Shown here piece after piece: positions 32,661 to 43,563 of a stretch of DNA of 64,000 bases. Position 1 is the stretch's first letter. The number at the start of each line of letters is the position of its first letter. The translations under genes were made by a program, and so were the position numbers. The stretch comes from Acanthococcus lagerstroemiae (taxonomy: Eukaryota; Arthropoda; Insecta; Hemiptera; Eriococcidae). Location: contig CM063107.1 in assembly GCA_031841125.1 (NCBI GenBank), forward strand, positions 67,901,814 to 67,965,813. The letters are read 5' to 3'. Under the pieces are notes generated by a model. It had not been told where the DNA came from. It ran no database searches and saw nothing but the letters and a program-made list of their open reading frames with translations.

Positions 32661-33180
32661 AAAGACGTGCTACCAAAATATTTCGGATTCTCTGCATATT
32701 CCCAATCTTTTCTCATCGGACAACATACAGCTCCAATTATATTGGAGAAAAATTAGCCAAATCATCTGCGATGGAACTTATATTCACATGAAAAAAGCAA
32801 GAATAACTTATACCAACGAAAATTGTACTCTGGACCGAAAAAGAAACCTTTATGTAAAAGCCTTTCACGATTTGCACCACAGATGGATTTGTGATAGATT
32901 TACCTGGGCCTTTCTATGCCACCCAAAATGGCGTGCAAATATTGAAAATTGTGATGCCCAATGCCGAAGGACTTCCCAAGTTGTTGGAACCAGGTGACAT
33001 ATTTATTTTAGACCGCGGATTTCGGGATGCGGAACAGTACTTAGAAAACATTGGCTGTGAAGTTTTAATACCAGCACTGAAAGGCGTAAGGAATCAATTG
33101 ACTACTTCAGAGGCGAATGAATCACGTAAAACTACAAAAATTTGTTGACCTGTCGAAGCTGTTCATAGAGTAATTGCAGC
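32661..33180 (+). pseudogene. DDE_Tnp_4-type transposase, N-terminal/catalytic part
   Basis: Reading across three frames gives VLPKYFGFSAYSQ and LIGQHTAP, then IICDGTYIHMKK carrying the first catalytic Asp, then FTICTTDGFVIDLPGPFYAT after a slip near 32868. Next come GDIFILDRGFRDAEQYL with the second Asp, NQLTTSEANESRKTTKIC, a TGA where Trp is usual, and PVEAVH with the catalytic Glu. This order is characteristic of the insect transposase family annotated as DDE_Tnp_4 (Harbinger/ISL2EU-like). The enzyme would cut and paste the surrounding element; this copy has at least two slips and one stop. The rest of the protein resumes after the inserted PLE. Confidence 0.85.
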
Positions 33181-33420
33181 GACGTACCGATGGGGGCGGG
33201 GGGCAACTTACACCCCAGGAATTTTTCACTCAGCAGTTGGGAAAATTTACCATTTCAGTCAGGCGAGTTGGAAAAATCCAATAAGTTAAAAGGTTTTTTC
33301 CTTTTTTCTTTCTTTGATACTTTGGAATTGAGTTGAGAAGTTGGGAAACCCCGACAACAAGTCAAAAGGTTTTTCTTCTTTTGCTTTGATACTTGGGAAT
33401 TTTGAGTTGAGTAAATCCAA
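33181..33420. mobile_element. GACGTACC-ended MITE, partial copy 2
   Basis: Begins GACGTACCGATGG and contains CTCAGCAGTTGGGAAAATTT and TTGAGTTGAG words, matching 47505-47727 and the reverse of 58380-58480. It joins directly to the PLE. Confidence 0.75.
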
Positions 33421-34968
33421 AACAACAATTACAAACCACTAAACTCGGACCCGACCAACAAATACCAAGCCAAACTAAAGACTATAATGAAAAACAACAA
33501 CATAAACAACAAGAAACTCGTAGAAATGAACCCCAAGGCACCACAATTAAAAGGACTCATAAAACTACACAAACAAGACAGACCAATAAGACCGCTAATC
33601 AACAGCATACAATCACCAAGCTACAAACTTGCCAAAACAATATCCAAATTCATGAAAGAACACTACAACTACAGAACAGATTACAGCATAAAAAACACAA
33701 TACAACTAAAAGACAAACTGGACAAATTAACACTAAACAACAATGACAAACTAGTATCACTGGATGTAACAAACATGTTTGGGAACATACCAAAACAGGA
33801 ACTAACAACAATACTGACAAACAACAACTACAAAAACAACACAGATGGAGCAGCATACGCAAACATCACAAAATAAATCATTTACCAAAATTACTGCCAG
33901 TTTAATAACAAATATTACGAACAAACAGAAGGCCTAGCAGTGGGATCACCACTGTCACCCATTCTAGCCGAAATATACATGAACAACTTTGAAAACGACA
34001 TACTAAACAACAGCAAACATAAGAAAAACATAAAGCTATGGACACGATATGTAGACGACATATTGATCATCTGGACAGGAACAGACAGACAACTAGACCA
34101 ATTCCTCACAGAGACAAATAGCATAAACAACAACATAAAGTTCACAATGGAAAAAGGCAACAAGACCATCAACTACCTCGACCTTACAATACAAATAAAA
34201 GACAACAAGATACAGTACAGCATCTACAGAAAACACACCCACACTGACGCAATAATACCCAAAGACTCATTTCACCATCAAAAACACAAAATGGCAGCAC
34301 TACACAACTATTGCCACAGAGCAGTCAACATACTAAATGACAACAACCTCAGAACAACAGAAATTAACAAAACTAAATAAATAGCAATTAACAATAAATA
34401 CCAACCACAAACAGTAGACAAAATAATTAACAAACTAACACAACCAAAAAACGCAGACACCGAACCAATAACCACAAAAACAGACAAATACGCAGGAGCA
34501 GTACCATTCACAGGAACACATACATACAAAATATAAAAAATCTTCAACCAATACAATATAAAACTCGGAATCAAAAACAGACCACCTCTGATCAAACAAA
34601 TAAGCAATGACAAAACAGAAGCAAAGGACAGAAACAACAGCAACTGAGTATACAGACTGGACTGTGAACACTGTGACATGACCTACATTGGAGAAACAGG
34701 TAGAAAATTCACAACCAGAATTAAAGAACGCGAAAAATCACAGAAGCTAAATGATGACAAATCACTGTTTGGAAAACACTGCAATGACCAGGGACACAAC
34801 AATGACAAATTGACAGAAAAGTACAAAATCCTACACACAGAAAACAACACAAGAAAAAGAAAATTAAAAGAACAACTAGAAATAATAAAGGCAAAAACAA
34901 AACAAAACAACCTAATAAATACAACAACTAACTTCCAAAGTGAGAACTTATTCCAACTAATAACATAA
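33421..34968 (+). pseudogene. Penelope-like element: reverse transcriptase plus GIY-YIG endonuclease
   Basis: One frame runs across 1.55 kb with only four in-frame stops (TAA 33874, TAA 34378, TAA 34534, TGA 34645) and no frameshift. It opens with YKPLNSDPTNKYQ and LKGLIKLHK, then RPLINSIQSPSYKLAK, LVSLDVTNMFGNIP (motif A), GLAVGSPLSPILAEIYM (motif B) and RYVDDILIIW (catalytic YVDD). These are hallmarks of PLE reverse transcriptases. The C-terminus has CEHCDMTYIGETGRKFTTRI, the GIY-YIG nuclease with the upstream CxxC, then HCNDQGHNN. The 5' part is truncated. The coding strand is strongly A/C-rich and Asn/Lys/Thr-heavy, unlike neighbours. Confidence 0.95.
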
Positions 34969-35350
34969 CACCCACGGATTGGACAGACTGCACAACCACA
35001 GACAACAAATCAGAGCACACAACCAGTAACAATAACCACTGATTGGACAGACTGCATATTCACAGACAACCAATAGGAACGCAAGACTAAACAGGCTCAC
35101 CATACGGTACTACCCTCGACTATAACTGCAGGACCACAAGAGACAAGTCTCATTTAGGGTACTCCACTGATGATGGCATAACAGCCGAAAGCGCTCTGGA
35201 ATACAGAAGAAGGAAAAGTAAATTGGCACACCCTACAAAAGGAATATTACCAAGCTCACTCACACTCCAAAATGGACACTGAATAACAAGCTGCTCCCTA
35301 AGGTGGCCTGTTCGCCAAAGTAGCTTGTAACTTGAACAATAAATTTGCAA
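34969..35350 (+). mobile_element. PLE 3' non-coding region
   Basis: Carries a direct repeat (GATTGGACAGACTGCA at 34978 and 35042) and the hammerhead ribozyme at 35159-35204. It ends near AATAAATTTGCAAGC at 35339. The exact end is not defined by a target duplication. Confidence 0.7.
35159..35204 (+). ncRNA. Hammerhead ribozyme (type I) of the Penelope-like element
   Basis: The conserved core CTGATGA lies at 35167-35173. Stem II is GGC/GCC with an ATAACA loop (35175-35186), followed by GAAA (35187-35190). A minimal palindromic stem III, AGCGCT (35190-35195), and C at 35196 put the cleavage site between 35196 and 35197. Stem I pairs TCCA (35163-35166) with TGGA (35197-35200) and extends GTA/TAC after one mismatch. 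An unpaired T lies between the core and stem II. PLEs are known to carry hammerhead motifs with very short stem III, which may act as dimers. Confidence 0.85.
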
Positions 35351-35379
35351 GCATTTTAATTCAAATACTACAATGGAGG

Positions 35380-35694
35380 GAGAAATTTTAACACAAATAA
35401 CACAGAAATCGGGAGATAAAAATGAATTAGCAGTGTTAGTGTAAGAAAAACGATGGAGGAAACAAAAACTTTATTAGCGCTTCTTGAATTTACTGACATT
35501 TTGGATTTCCCAGAATTAACAGAAGATGAAAGAGATTTTTTTTTACAGGCACATATCAACTCACCCAAGCTGTCAGCTACCTGGCTGAAATGGCGGGTGA
35601 AAACGACGAAGTTGGCATTATGCATGTGAAAGTGGGGCCTAATGTGGCACGATTTGAAATTAGATTTCGTCACATTAATAATAAGACCTACTGA
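35380..35694 (+). pseudogene. DDE_Tnp_4-type transposase, C-terminal part
   Basis: Frames here read LLEFTDILDFPELTEDERDF and then, after a slip in a T9 run near 35540, GTYQLTQAVSYLAEMAG and FEIRFRHINNKTY followed by a stop. The GTYQL-x-AVSYLAE block is typical of the C-terminus of the transposase family whose catalytic part lies at 32661-33180. The T-run plus CAG could alternatively be an intron acceptor. The gene was split by the PLE and MITE. Confidence 0.75.
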
Positions 35695-36357
35695 TGATTA
35701 GTGTCTCCCTTGAATATTTAATTATTTCTCGTGTTTTGTGTTGGTATTCAATTTTGCAATCTATACATATTCTCAGTAGAATATATGTATTGTGCAGCTT
35801 TTTCAATATAACTTTTTTAACGTTTGTTCCCTCGCTATTCCTAATAATTTTATTTATACATACATTATATTTCGTGAGGTCATTTAGAAAAAAGTAAATC
35901 TACAATATTTGAGTTATAAATCATTTTTTCATTAGTAACTGCGGAACATGCTATTCATGAGCAGAAGACTAGCCAAAAATTTGTGATAATTGATTTTTAA
36001 AAAATGGTCTTTTCGTTGTTTAGGTATGTGCCCGGACTTGAAAATGACTAAAAGTGAATATATCGTTGAAAAATACGTAGGAAATATACCTGATTTTTTT
36101 TGAATTTCCGTCTCAAAAATGGCACTCAGGACGCCATTTTGAAAATTTAAAAGTCAATTTTAAGGGTCTATAAGTGATAAAAAAATCTGGAAAAAATTGA
36201 GAACATTTGTACTCATGACTACCTACTATTCACCAAGTTTCGCTTCAATTAATTGAAAAATTCCTGAGATAATGTTAAAAACATGAGAATCACATATTTC
36301 AAGGTCACGCCTCCCTGGAGGTGGATAGGAATGTCATCATATAGGCTCAAAAATATG

Positions 36358-36911
36358 GATATTTTTTCTAAAGATTTCCGACTCTTTGGAAATTACATAT
36401 TAGAAACTTTTTCCGAAATTTTACAATGAAATTGCTTAAAATTATTCCGAGATTGTTTCCGAAGATTTACGATGAATTTCTTCGGAGATGCTCCACGAAT
36501 ACCGATGAACTTTATTGGAAAACATTGAACATTTTTTCTAAAATTTTTCGATAAGATTCTTCGGAAATTATCGGAGTTGTTTTACGAAAACTTCCGATGC
36601 GCAATTCTTTAAAAATCATTGGAAAATCTTCCCGAAGATTTTCGAGGAAATTCTTCGGAAATCATCACATTCTTCCTCCAAGATTTCTGATTAATTCCTT
36701 CGAAATCATTAGAGATTTTCCCCGAATATTTTTGACGAAAATCTCTGGAAAGCATCAACATTTTTTCTAAGGATATCCCTCCAAAATCATCAGAGATACT
36801 TTTCGATGATTCTTGATGAAATTGTTTGGAATCATTGAAGATTTTTCCTAAAACTTCTGACAAAATTCGCCAGAAACCATTGCACATATTTTTCAATGAT
36901 GTCCAATAAAG
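36358..36911. repeat. Foldback array 2, right piece
   Basis: Reversed-orientation 45-bp repeats (GATTTCCGA, AATTCTTCGGAAAT) continuing the arm cut at 31376. Includes the complement of the TCATCAGAGATAC block that marks the higher-order repeat of the left piece. Confidence 0.83.
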
Positions 36912-37080
36912 GTTTGGTAGTGATATCAATCAAGATTAACCTTTCACTCTGTTGTTTATAATATAAAACTTCATTACCTACTTGTTTATTCATAACGATT
37001 ACGACTCCTGCTTGCCCTTTTATTCTCTTTGTATTTATTATTTTAAAGTTACCCTTTTATTCCCTTTATATTTCTCTCTA
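36912..37080 (-). pseudogene. RTE-type endonuclease fragment, downstream piece
   Basis: On the minus strand this reads KGQAGVVIVMNKQVGNEVLY and then SERLILIDITTKP, the block that follows the N-terminal endonuclease motifs in RTE-type (CFDP2-like) elements. It continues the frame interrupted at 39660 by the Helitron. It stops at the edge of foldback array 2. Confidence 0.72.
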
Positions 37081-39659
37081 TCTCTCTATATACTATAAAA
37101 GTAAAATCCGCCGCCGCCACCGCCGCCACCGCCGCCTCCGGGGAAAAAAACGCACTGCGGGTTGCCTATCTAAAAATCCGAAAAATTGCAGGGGCAGATC
37201 AGCTACTTTCAACGACATAATCTCCCTATCTTTCTATATACTAAATCTATTCTGACATAAAAGATCTCCAAGTTTTAAGACATAACCGACATAAAAAGAT
37301 ATAAAATGACATAATTACCCATAATCTTCAAGATCACAAGTCGCTGCAGATTGCCTACCCGGCCCCTTAATTACTCAATTTTTCAGGGGTAGCGGTTGTG
37401 GAGGAAGCTCCTGAAGAGGGAGGAGAGTCCTTGGAAAATTGCAGGGGCAGATCAACTACTTCCAAGGATATAATCTGTTCTAACATAGAAGATCTCCAAG
37501 TTTTAAGACATAACTGACATAATAAGACATAAAAAGACATAATTACCCTTGATCTCCAAGATCTCAAGTCAAAAGATATAAAATGACATACCTCTCTATA
37601 TATTAAAATCCAAAACTCCTCCCCCCTCCGCCACCCTACCTAAAAAACCGCACTGCGGGTTGCCTACCTAAAAATTAGAAAAATTGCAGGGGCAGATCAG
37701 CTACTTTCAAGGACATAATCTGTTCTAACATAAAAGATCTCCAAGTTTTAAGACATAACTGACATAAAAAGGCATAAAATGACATAATTACCCATAATCT
37801 TCAAGATCACAAGTCGCTGAAGGTTGCCTACCCAACCCCTTAATTGCTCAATTTTCCAAGGGTAGCCGACCCTTAGGAGGGGGTTTATGGTTGAGAAGGC
37901 AGCTCCTGAAGAGGGAAGAGGGCCCTGTAAGGGCGTGGGCTGCAGACAGAAGAGGGCCCTTGTAAGGGCGTGGGCTGCAGACGGAGATGAAGTCCCTGGG
38001 TGGGGCGGGAGTAAGAGGACCTGGTGGAGGAGAAAGTGCTTGGTGAGAGAGGGGACCTCGGAGAGAAATAGCCGTTGTGCGGGAGGGGCTGGTGGCGGGG
38101 TAGGGTCTTGAGGGAGAAGGGCTCTCGGGGGAGGGGTGGTCATGTTTGTGAGAGCTCCTGGGTGGATGGTCAGGGATCTTCAAGGGGGTTGGAGGGCCAT
38201 AGTGAGGACAGGGGCTCTGAAAGGAGATGAAGCCCGGGGGTAGTGGTGGGTGAGAGGTCCTTGTGTCGGAGGAAATCCTTGGTAGGAGAGGTTGGCCATT
38301 GAGGAAGGAAGAGGTAGTGGTGGGTGAGGATCCTAGAGGGGCAGTAAAATTTTGGTAGATAAAGGCCCAGGGGTGTAAGAGGTACTCATGGTAGAGGAGG
38401 AGCTCCTAAAGGGGAGGAAAAACACGATGGTGGCGGGGACTGTAGAGGGACATTAAGGCCGCGAGTGGGGAGGGGGTAATAGTGAGGAAGGGGTCCTGGT
38501 GGAGGAGGAAGTTCTTGGTGAGAGAGGCGGCCGGGAAGGCGAATTAAGGCCATGGTGTCAAAGGTTCTGGTCCCGGAGAAGTGGTCTTGAGGGGAAGGGT
38601 TCTTGAGCGGGAGGGGTGATCATGGTGGTGGAAGGTCCTGGTTGGAGGACTAGGGGATCTTCGAGGTGGTTGAGCGAGGAGGCCGAAGCGTGATAGAGCC
38701 GCGGAAGGGAACGCTGTGGAGAGGGACTGAGGCCGCCATTGGGAGGGAGCAGAGACCGTGGACCGCCTACCATGCCCCACTAATTAGTTATTTCTCCATG
38801 GGTAGCCTACCCCTAGGAGGTGGTTCGTGGTGGAGAGAGCTCCAGAATGGGAAGGAGATCCATGGGTGGCGTGGTGTCAGGAGGGGGATAAAGGCCCTGG
38901 GTGGTGTGGGGCCTAATGGTGAGTAAGAGGTCCTGGTGGAGGAGGAAGTCCTTGATGAGAGAGGCGGCCGGGAAGGCGAATGAAGGCCATGGTGCGGAAG
39001 GTTCTGGTCCCGGGCAGGTGGTCTTGAAGGGAAGGGTTCTCGTGGGGGTAGGTTGGTCATGGTGGTGGAAGCTCCTGGTTGGAGGACCAGGGGATCTTTG
39101 TGGTGGTCGAGCGAGGAGGCCGTAGGGTGATGGAGCCGCGGAAGGGGAATGCTGTAGAGAGGGACTAAGGCCGCCATTGGGGAGGTTGTAGTGATGGGTG
39201 AGGAGGTCTTGGTGGGGGTGTGGTACGTGAACAGAAATGAAGGCCATAGTGGTGTGGGGTGGTGGAAGGACGTGGTCCTAATTGAGGGCACTCGGGGTGG
39301 AAGTGGGTGATCGGGGGAGACTAGGTGGAGGACTATGGCCATTGTGGGGGAGGAGTTTGTGGCTGAGGAGGGCTGCGACTGTTGAGGTGTGACCGTGAAG
39401 GTGGAGGGGACCATGGTGGAGAAGGAGGGGGGTCATGGTGGAGAAGGAGGAGGTCGTAGTGGTGGAGGAGGAGAAGGCTCCTGATGAAGAAAGGATGGAA
39501 GGGGGTTCATGGTGGAGAATGAGGACCGCTGATAGAGGGGGAGCAAAAGAAGCACAAAGCAACCCCAACTCAGGAACAAAAGTTTCAGACCAAACACTGA
39601 GGACTGTGACGGCGGGGGGGGGTTGGGCCGCGAAGCGGCCAGGGGGCGTTGCCCGCTAG
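37081..39659 (+). mobile_element. Helitron 1 (non-autonomous, 2.58 kb)
   Basis: The 5' end is TCTCTCTATATACTATAAAA after an A (37080). The 3' end is CTAG followed by T (39656-39660), preceded by the hairpin GGCCGC-GAA-GCGGCC at 39626-39640. Insertion between A and T without duplication is the Helitron hallmark. A second 5'-end-like word (CTCTCTATATATTAAAATCC) at 37592 marks an internal repetition also seen in Helitron 2. A (CCG/CCA)n run sits at 37110. The interior plus strand is strongly G/A-rich, giving Pro/Ser-rich antisense frames. No Rep/helicase gene is present. Confidence 0.9.
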
Positions 39660-39881
39660 TATTATTCTAAAGTCCCCTGGCCAAAAATCATTCTCCTCTT
39701 TCCACCTTACTTCACTCATTCCAACTATTCCTTGGTTAAGCTTCCTCATTTCTCTCTTAAGATTCTCTAATCTTCCAACTCCATTCAAACTTCTTGCATT
39801 CCAAGTTCCTATTATAATTGCGCCTTTCTTTTTAAAACTTTCCGATGATGATGCTCCCTCAAGTAGCTCCCTCCCGGACAT
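39660..39881 (-). pseudogene. RTE-type endonuclease fragment, N-terminal piece
   Basis: On the minus strand: GAIIIGTWNARSLNGVGRLE, then NLKREMRKLNQGIVGMSEVR and WKEENDFWPGDFRII. This is the start of the APE endonuclease of RTE-clade LINEs (TWN and the catalytic Glu in SEVRW are present). The sequence breaks exactly at the Helitron 3' end and resumes at 37080. Confidence 0.88.
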
Positions 39882-41178
39882 CCGAATGGGAGCTTTTTAC
39901 GTCCGGAAAAATTATTTACCTGTTGGAACGCCATCATCAGTGATTCATATTTAGAAAAGCTACAGGTCCTGAAAAGAGATACTATTGTAGTGTTTCATTG
40001 CTTTTAACAGGGTTTATCAGTCGAAGTTTGCTTTCTCCTAGGTATTTTTGGTCGCGATTTTAACGATATATACCCTAATAGAGTCTTTTTTTTTTTTTAA
40101 CGCTTAAGCCTCCTCACCACAGCAAAAGGTACCACCCAGAGGAGGGTAGTAATTAGGCATTTTGAAGTCGATTGCAATGCAGACAAAACTATGTTCTTGG
40201 TAGTGGCATTTACGTACAGCATTTTTACAGAATCGAGTGTCGTTTTTCGGTGATTGTAGAAAACGTGTTTCGACGAAATTTAATTAAATACAACAGCTTG
40301 TTCATTTGCGCATAACTATTCAGCCATATAATGAATGAGAAAACGTAAAACGTGAACATTAAATTAGAATATACGAAACCGCTCTCGCCGAACTTCAAAA
40401 ATTAAAATGTAGATTCCGACAGTCTTACAGTTTCGCACTTTTTTTTTTTCTCCTGCTACGTGGAGCTTAACTCGGCTCGAATTTGAAATTATTAATTTAT
40501 TTTTGATGATGGTAATTTGCATTTACATTGTCGCGAAGTCAACCGAATGAAAAATGAATTTAAAAATTTTCGCCGTCGCGAAAACAAAGATAGTTAGGAA
40601 GCAGGGAAAGTCCGGGTCTATTTACGAAAATAATTTTCGCGCTGTTTTTCGTGGCGGAATGACAAAAAATAATCAGTCCTCTGGCGCGCTCGAAAACGAC
40701 CGGAATAAGAATTAAAATCGAATAATTGATGGTTTGAAACTATAAACAACAAACAAAATGTATAGTCGATCGACCTGATAATTTACTGTGAGGTCAAATA
40801 GGCTGATTTTACTATCCCCTCGTTCTGACTTTAGGGAATGGAAGTATTGTTACCGATTATTTCTCAATTTGGTTCAACTTTTTTCCAAAAGTTCAGAATC
40901 CGAGCCACTGATTAATAAAGTTTTGGGTTTAGTTAAATGACAGAAAGCAATGCTGCCTCTGAAAGTCTGCTCAACGAGGTGAAGCACCAAATTTTTCATT
41001 TCATTGGAGATAGCAGTTGCCCGATAACCACATTAATTATTAAATTCGTGTCCGAAAATGAATTATATAATGAGGTAGGTCTGGATACGTACGAAACAAA
41101 CTTCGGAAAAATAACTGAACAAAAATAGGAGCAAAGAAACAACTTTTCTATCGTAATTCGTTTGTACTTACATATGTT
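39882..41178. other. No gene recognised
   Basis: AT-rich DNA with a T13-14 run near 40087. A 63-codon frame at 40937-41128 (MTESNAASESLL) has no recognisable motif. Confidence 0.45.
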
Positions 41179-41630
41179 TTGTATACGCCTTCATTTTCAG
41201 GCGAATTTGACACGTATCCTGTTATAAGACAAAGACCCCTCTCTCGACGGGGAGATGGGCTAGGAGAATATGGATGGCAGCACAAACCAGCACAAACAGA
41301 GCACAAACGATTGCGTCCACTTTTTTCCTTTCAATCCTTTGTCAAACCCCTTTTTCAAAAACCATTTCTTCGGCATCCCAAAAATAAACCTCAATATCTC
41401 GGGAAGGGGAGCAGTTCAAACGACGGGGTTTCAGCACAAACCAGCACAAACGATTGACACGATTTTCGATCCCCTCGGTGAAATAGGGGTACTCTCGTTT
41501 CTACAGCACCCCCAGAAGTTTTCCCAAATATCTCAGGAAGGGAGGCAGCACAAACTAGCACACATATGGCACAAACAAATGGCATATATTTCAAGTCCAT
41601 CGACGTGGGCGGGGAGCCGAGGAAATTCAT
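41179..41630. repeat. CAGCACAAAC-containing degenerate tandem repeat
   Basis: GCAGCACAAACCAGCACAAAC-type blocks occur near 41278, 41431 and 41548, preceded by (C)TC(G/A)GGAAGGG words. Spacing is irregular (about 150 and 117 bp). Confidence 0.6.
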
Positions 41631-41639
41631 CTATTCTCC

Positions 41640-41990
41640 ACACCATCTTCTCTTTCCGTACATTTACTTATACCCGCTCCATTCCTGCACACAACCTATC
41701 TCACCTGTCTTTTACTTTGTCCTTCTTTGAGTCCAAGAATTTTCCTTTTTTATCTGTTAAATTATTTATTCTCTTTCGTCTTGCTCCAACATATCTTTTT
41801 ACTTTGTTATATACCTGATCGGTCTTTCCTGCTTTCATTTGCTCCTCAATTTCCTCACAATTTTGATGATTCTATTTTTATTATTTTTTTTTTAACGTTT
41901 TTATATTCACTCTTTATTTGATTTCTTAAATCCTTATATTTCTTCTTACTGTGTCCATCATTGGCTTATTTATATGTAAAACAGGAATAA
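41640..41990 (-). pseudogene. RTE-type LINE linker remnant
   Basis: Minus-strand frames give EEIEEQMKAGKTDQVYNKVK and then TDKKGKFLDSKKDKVKDR, the region between endonuclease and RT of RTE-type elements (EIEE...GKT...VK...I.D..GK). Several stops and frameshifts. Confidence 0.6.
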
Positions 41991-42046
41991 TGTTTAAAAT
42001 CTGAATATTTTAGAATTGAATTTTCATTTAATCTATTGAGAACTAA

Positions 42047-42848
42047 CTAGGGGTCTTTGCCCCCTAGCTGCTTCGTGACCCAACCCCCGCTGTCACTCGC
42101 TTCGCGCCTCGACCGATCATCACAGTCCTCAGTGTTTGGTCTAAAACTTTTGTTCCTGAGTTGAGGTTTGCTTTACGCTTCTTTTTCTCCCCCTCTATCA
42201 GCGGCCCTCAATCTTCCACCATGAACCACATTTCCTCCTTTCTTCATCACGAGCTTCCTCCTCCACCACGACCCTCTCATTCACCACGGTCACACTTCAA
42301 CAATCGCAACCCACCTCAGCCACAAACTCCTCCCCCATAATGACCATAATCTCCTACCAGAGGCTTTAATGCCCACCCCATGGTATTTTACCTCCGCAGT
42401 ATCCCCCCTACGTACCCTTTTCTTCTGCACATCCGGGTAGGCTCTCTCCCTTGGACTTCCTCCTCACCTCTACAATCATCAACCACCACAACCAACCTCC
42501 ACCACATGGGCCTTGATCTCTTCACATTACCCTCTCTCCATGACCTTCTCCATCCACTGCTTCTTCCCCACATGGCACCCTCCATTCATCCTTCCGATCA
42601 TCACCCAGTCCTCCACCTAGTCTCCCCCCGATCATCCTCTTCCACCCCGAGTGCCCTCCCCCTATTAGGACCACGTCCCCCGACCACCTCCATACCACTA
42701 TAGCCTTCATTTCTGTTCACGTACCACGCCCCCATTAAGACCTCGTCGCCCATCACTACGCCTTCCTCAATTACAGCCTTAATCCCTCGCTGCAGCCTTC
42801 CCCTTCCAATTCTCCTTCTCTGCGGCCTCCTCGTTCTAACTATCTCGA
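42047..42848 (-). mobile_element. Helitron 3, 3' portion
   Basis: Starts with CTAG (42047-42050; minus-strand 3' end, T next) and a decayed terminal hairpin AGCTGC-TTC-GTGACC. The body matches Helitron 2 (CTCAGTGTTTGGTCT, CCCCTCTATCAG). The 5' part is absent; it ends where a hAT MITE was inserted. Confidence 0.82.
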
Positions 42849-42856
42849 GGTTAGTG

Positions 42857-43075
42857 CAGGGGTTCCCAAAGTGTGCGTCGTGGCGCCCTGGTGCGCCGTA
42901 GAAAAGTAAAGAAAGACGCCGTGAGTCGATCCTCTATCATTATCCGAAACCATAAGTACTCACGGGTATCTATAAAGCAACAATATTTTGAGCGCTCGCA
43001 TCCTAGGGTAGGGCATTGTGACAAAATACTAAATTTGTAAGTGTACCGCGGGCTGAAAAAGATTGGGAACCCCTG
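42857..43075. mobile_element. hAT MITE
   Basis: CAGGGGTTCCCAA at the left and its complement TTGGGAACCCCTG at the right. The 8-bp duplications are GGTTAGTG (42849-42856) and GGTTGGTG (43076-43083), one mismatch. 219 bp, no coding capacity. Confidence 0.9.
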
Positions 43076-43219
43076 GGTTGGTGTAAGCCACATTCGCAAT
43101 TAACGACTTAAAAAACCTACTTACAGATAATTGTATGGTACTCATGCCCATTTCAGAACCCAAGTAACATTGGTCCGCAGGGCCGGATCGATGTCATCGA
43201 AACACGATTATCTGGTTCA

Positions 43220-43450
43220 CAGGGGCGGATTTAGGAAATAAGTTTAGGGGGGAACTAAGGAAACAATGGACAACATTTCTTGCCTTCTCTTTGAAACGTT
43301 TCACAGACTTCCTTAATGTAATAAAAGTGAAGAGAGAAGTGTAGCACTACAAAAATGTCTTTCTTTTTTTCCCTCTTTCTTCTTCTTTACGTTCCTTTTT
43401 TTTTAATTTGGAGGGAACCTTCCCCCCTTTCCCTCATAAATCCGCCATTG
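43220..43450. mobile_element. hAT-like MITE
   Basis: Left CAGGGGCGGATTTAGG, right (minus) CAATGGCGGATTTATG: inverted ends sharing GGCGGATTTA. The target duplication is unclear (GGTTCA/GGTTCG only). Confidence 0.6.
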
Positions 43451-43563
43451 GGTTCGAAAAAGGCACCTCAGAGTATTTCTGAATTTCGCATTCTAGACCT
43501 CACCTCAATGATCAAGTCTTGTAATGGTAACTGAATTGCAGTTGCATGCCTTCATCCTAGATT

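Larger units (their letters stand above)
31457..36357. mobile_element. DDE transposon with ~340-bp inverted arms inside array 2
   Basis: 31457-31797 and 36012-36357 are reverse complements, sharing GTGACATTCCTATCCGCCTC-type and GGTAGTCATGAGTGCAAAT-type words. The element splits foldback array 2 and contains transposase remnants at 32661-33180 and 35380-35694. Its middle is occupied by a MITE piece and a PLE. The true left terminus may extend to about 31377 (GGCTGTATCCCATTAAGA); the right end lacks that part. Confidence 0.78.

Noticed and set aside
34308..34927. Cys/Val/Leu-rich minus-strand frames
   Set aside because: Shadows of the A/C-rich Penelope-like coding strand.
35686..35720. A second hammerhead core (CTGATGA) at 35691
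   Set aside because: No GAAA or pairing stems follow within a plausible distance.
37748..39568. Pro/Ser-rich frames of 100-200 codons
   Set aside because: Antisense of the G/A-rich Helitron interior; the same composition recurs in 44195-45183 and no family motifs are present.
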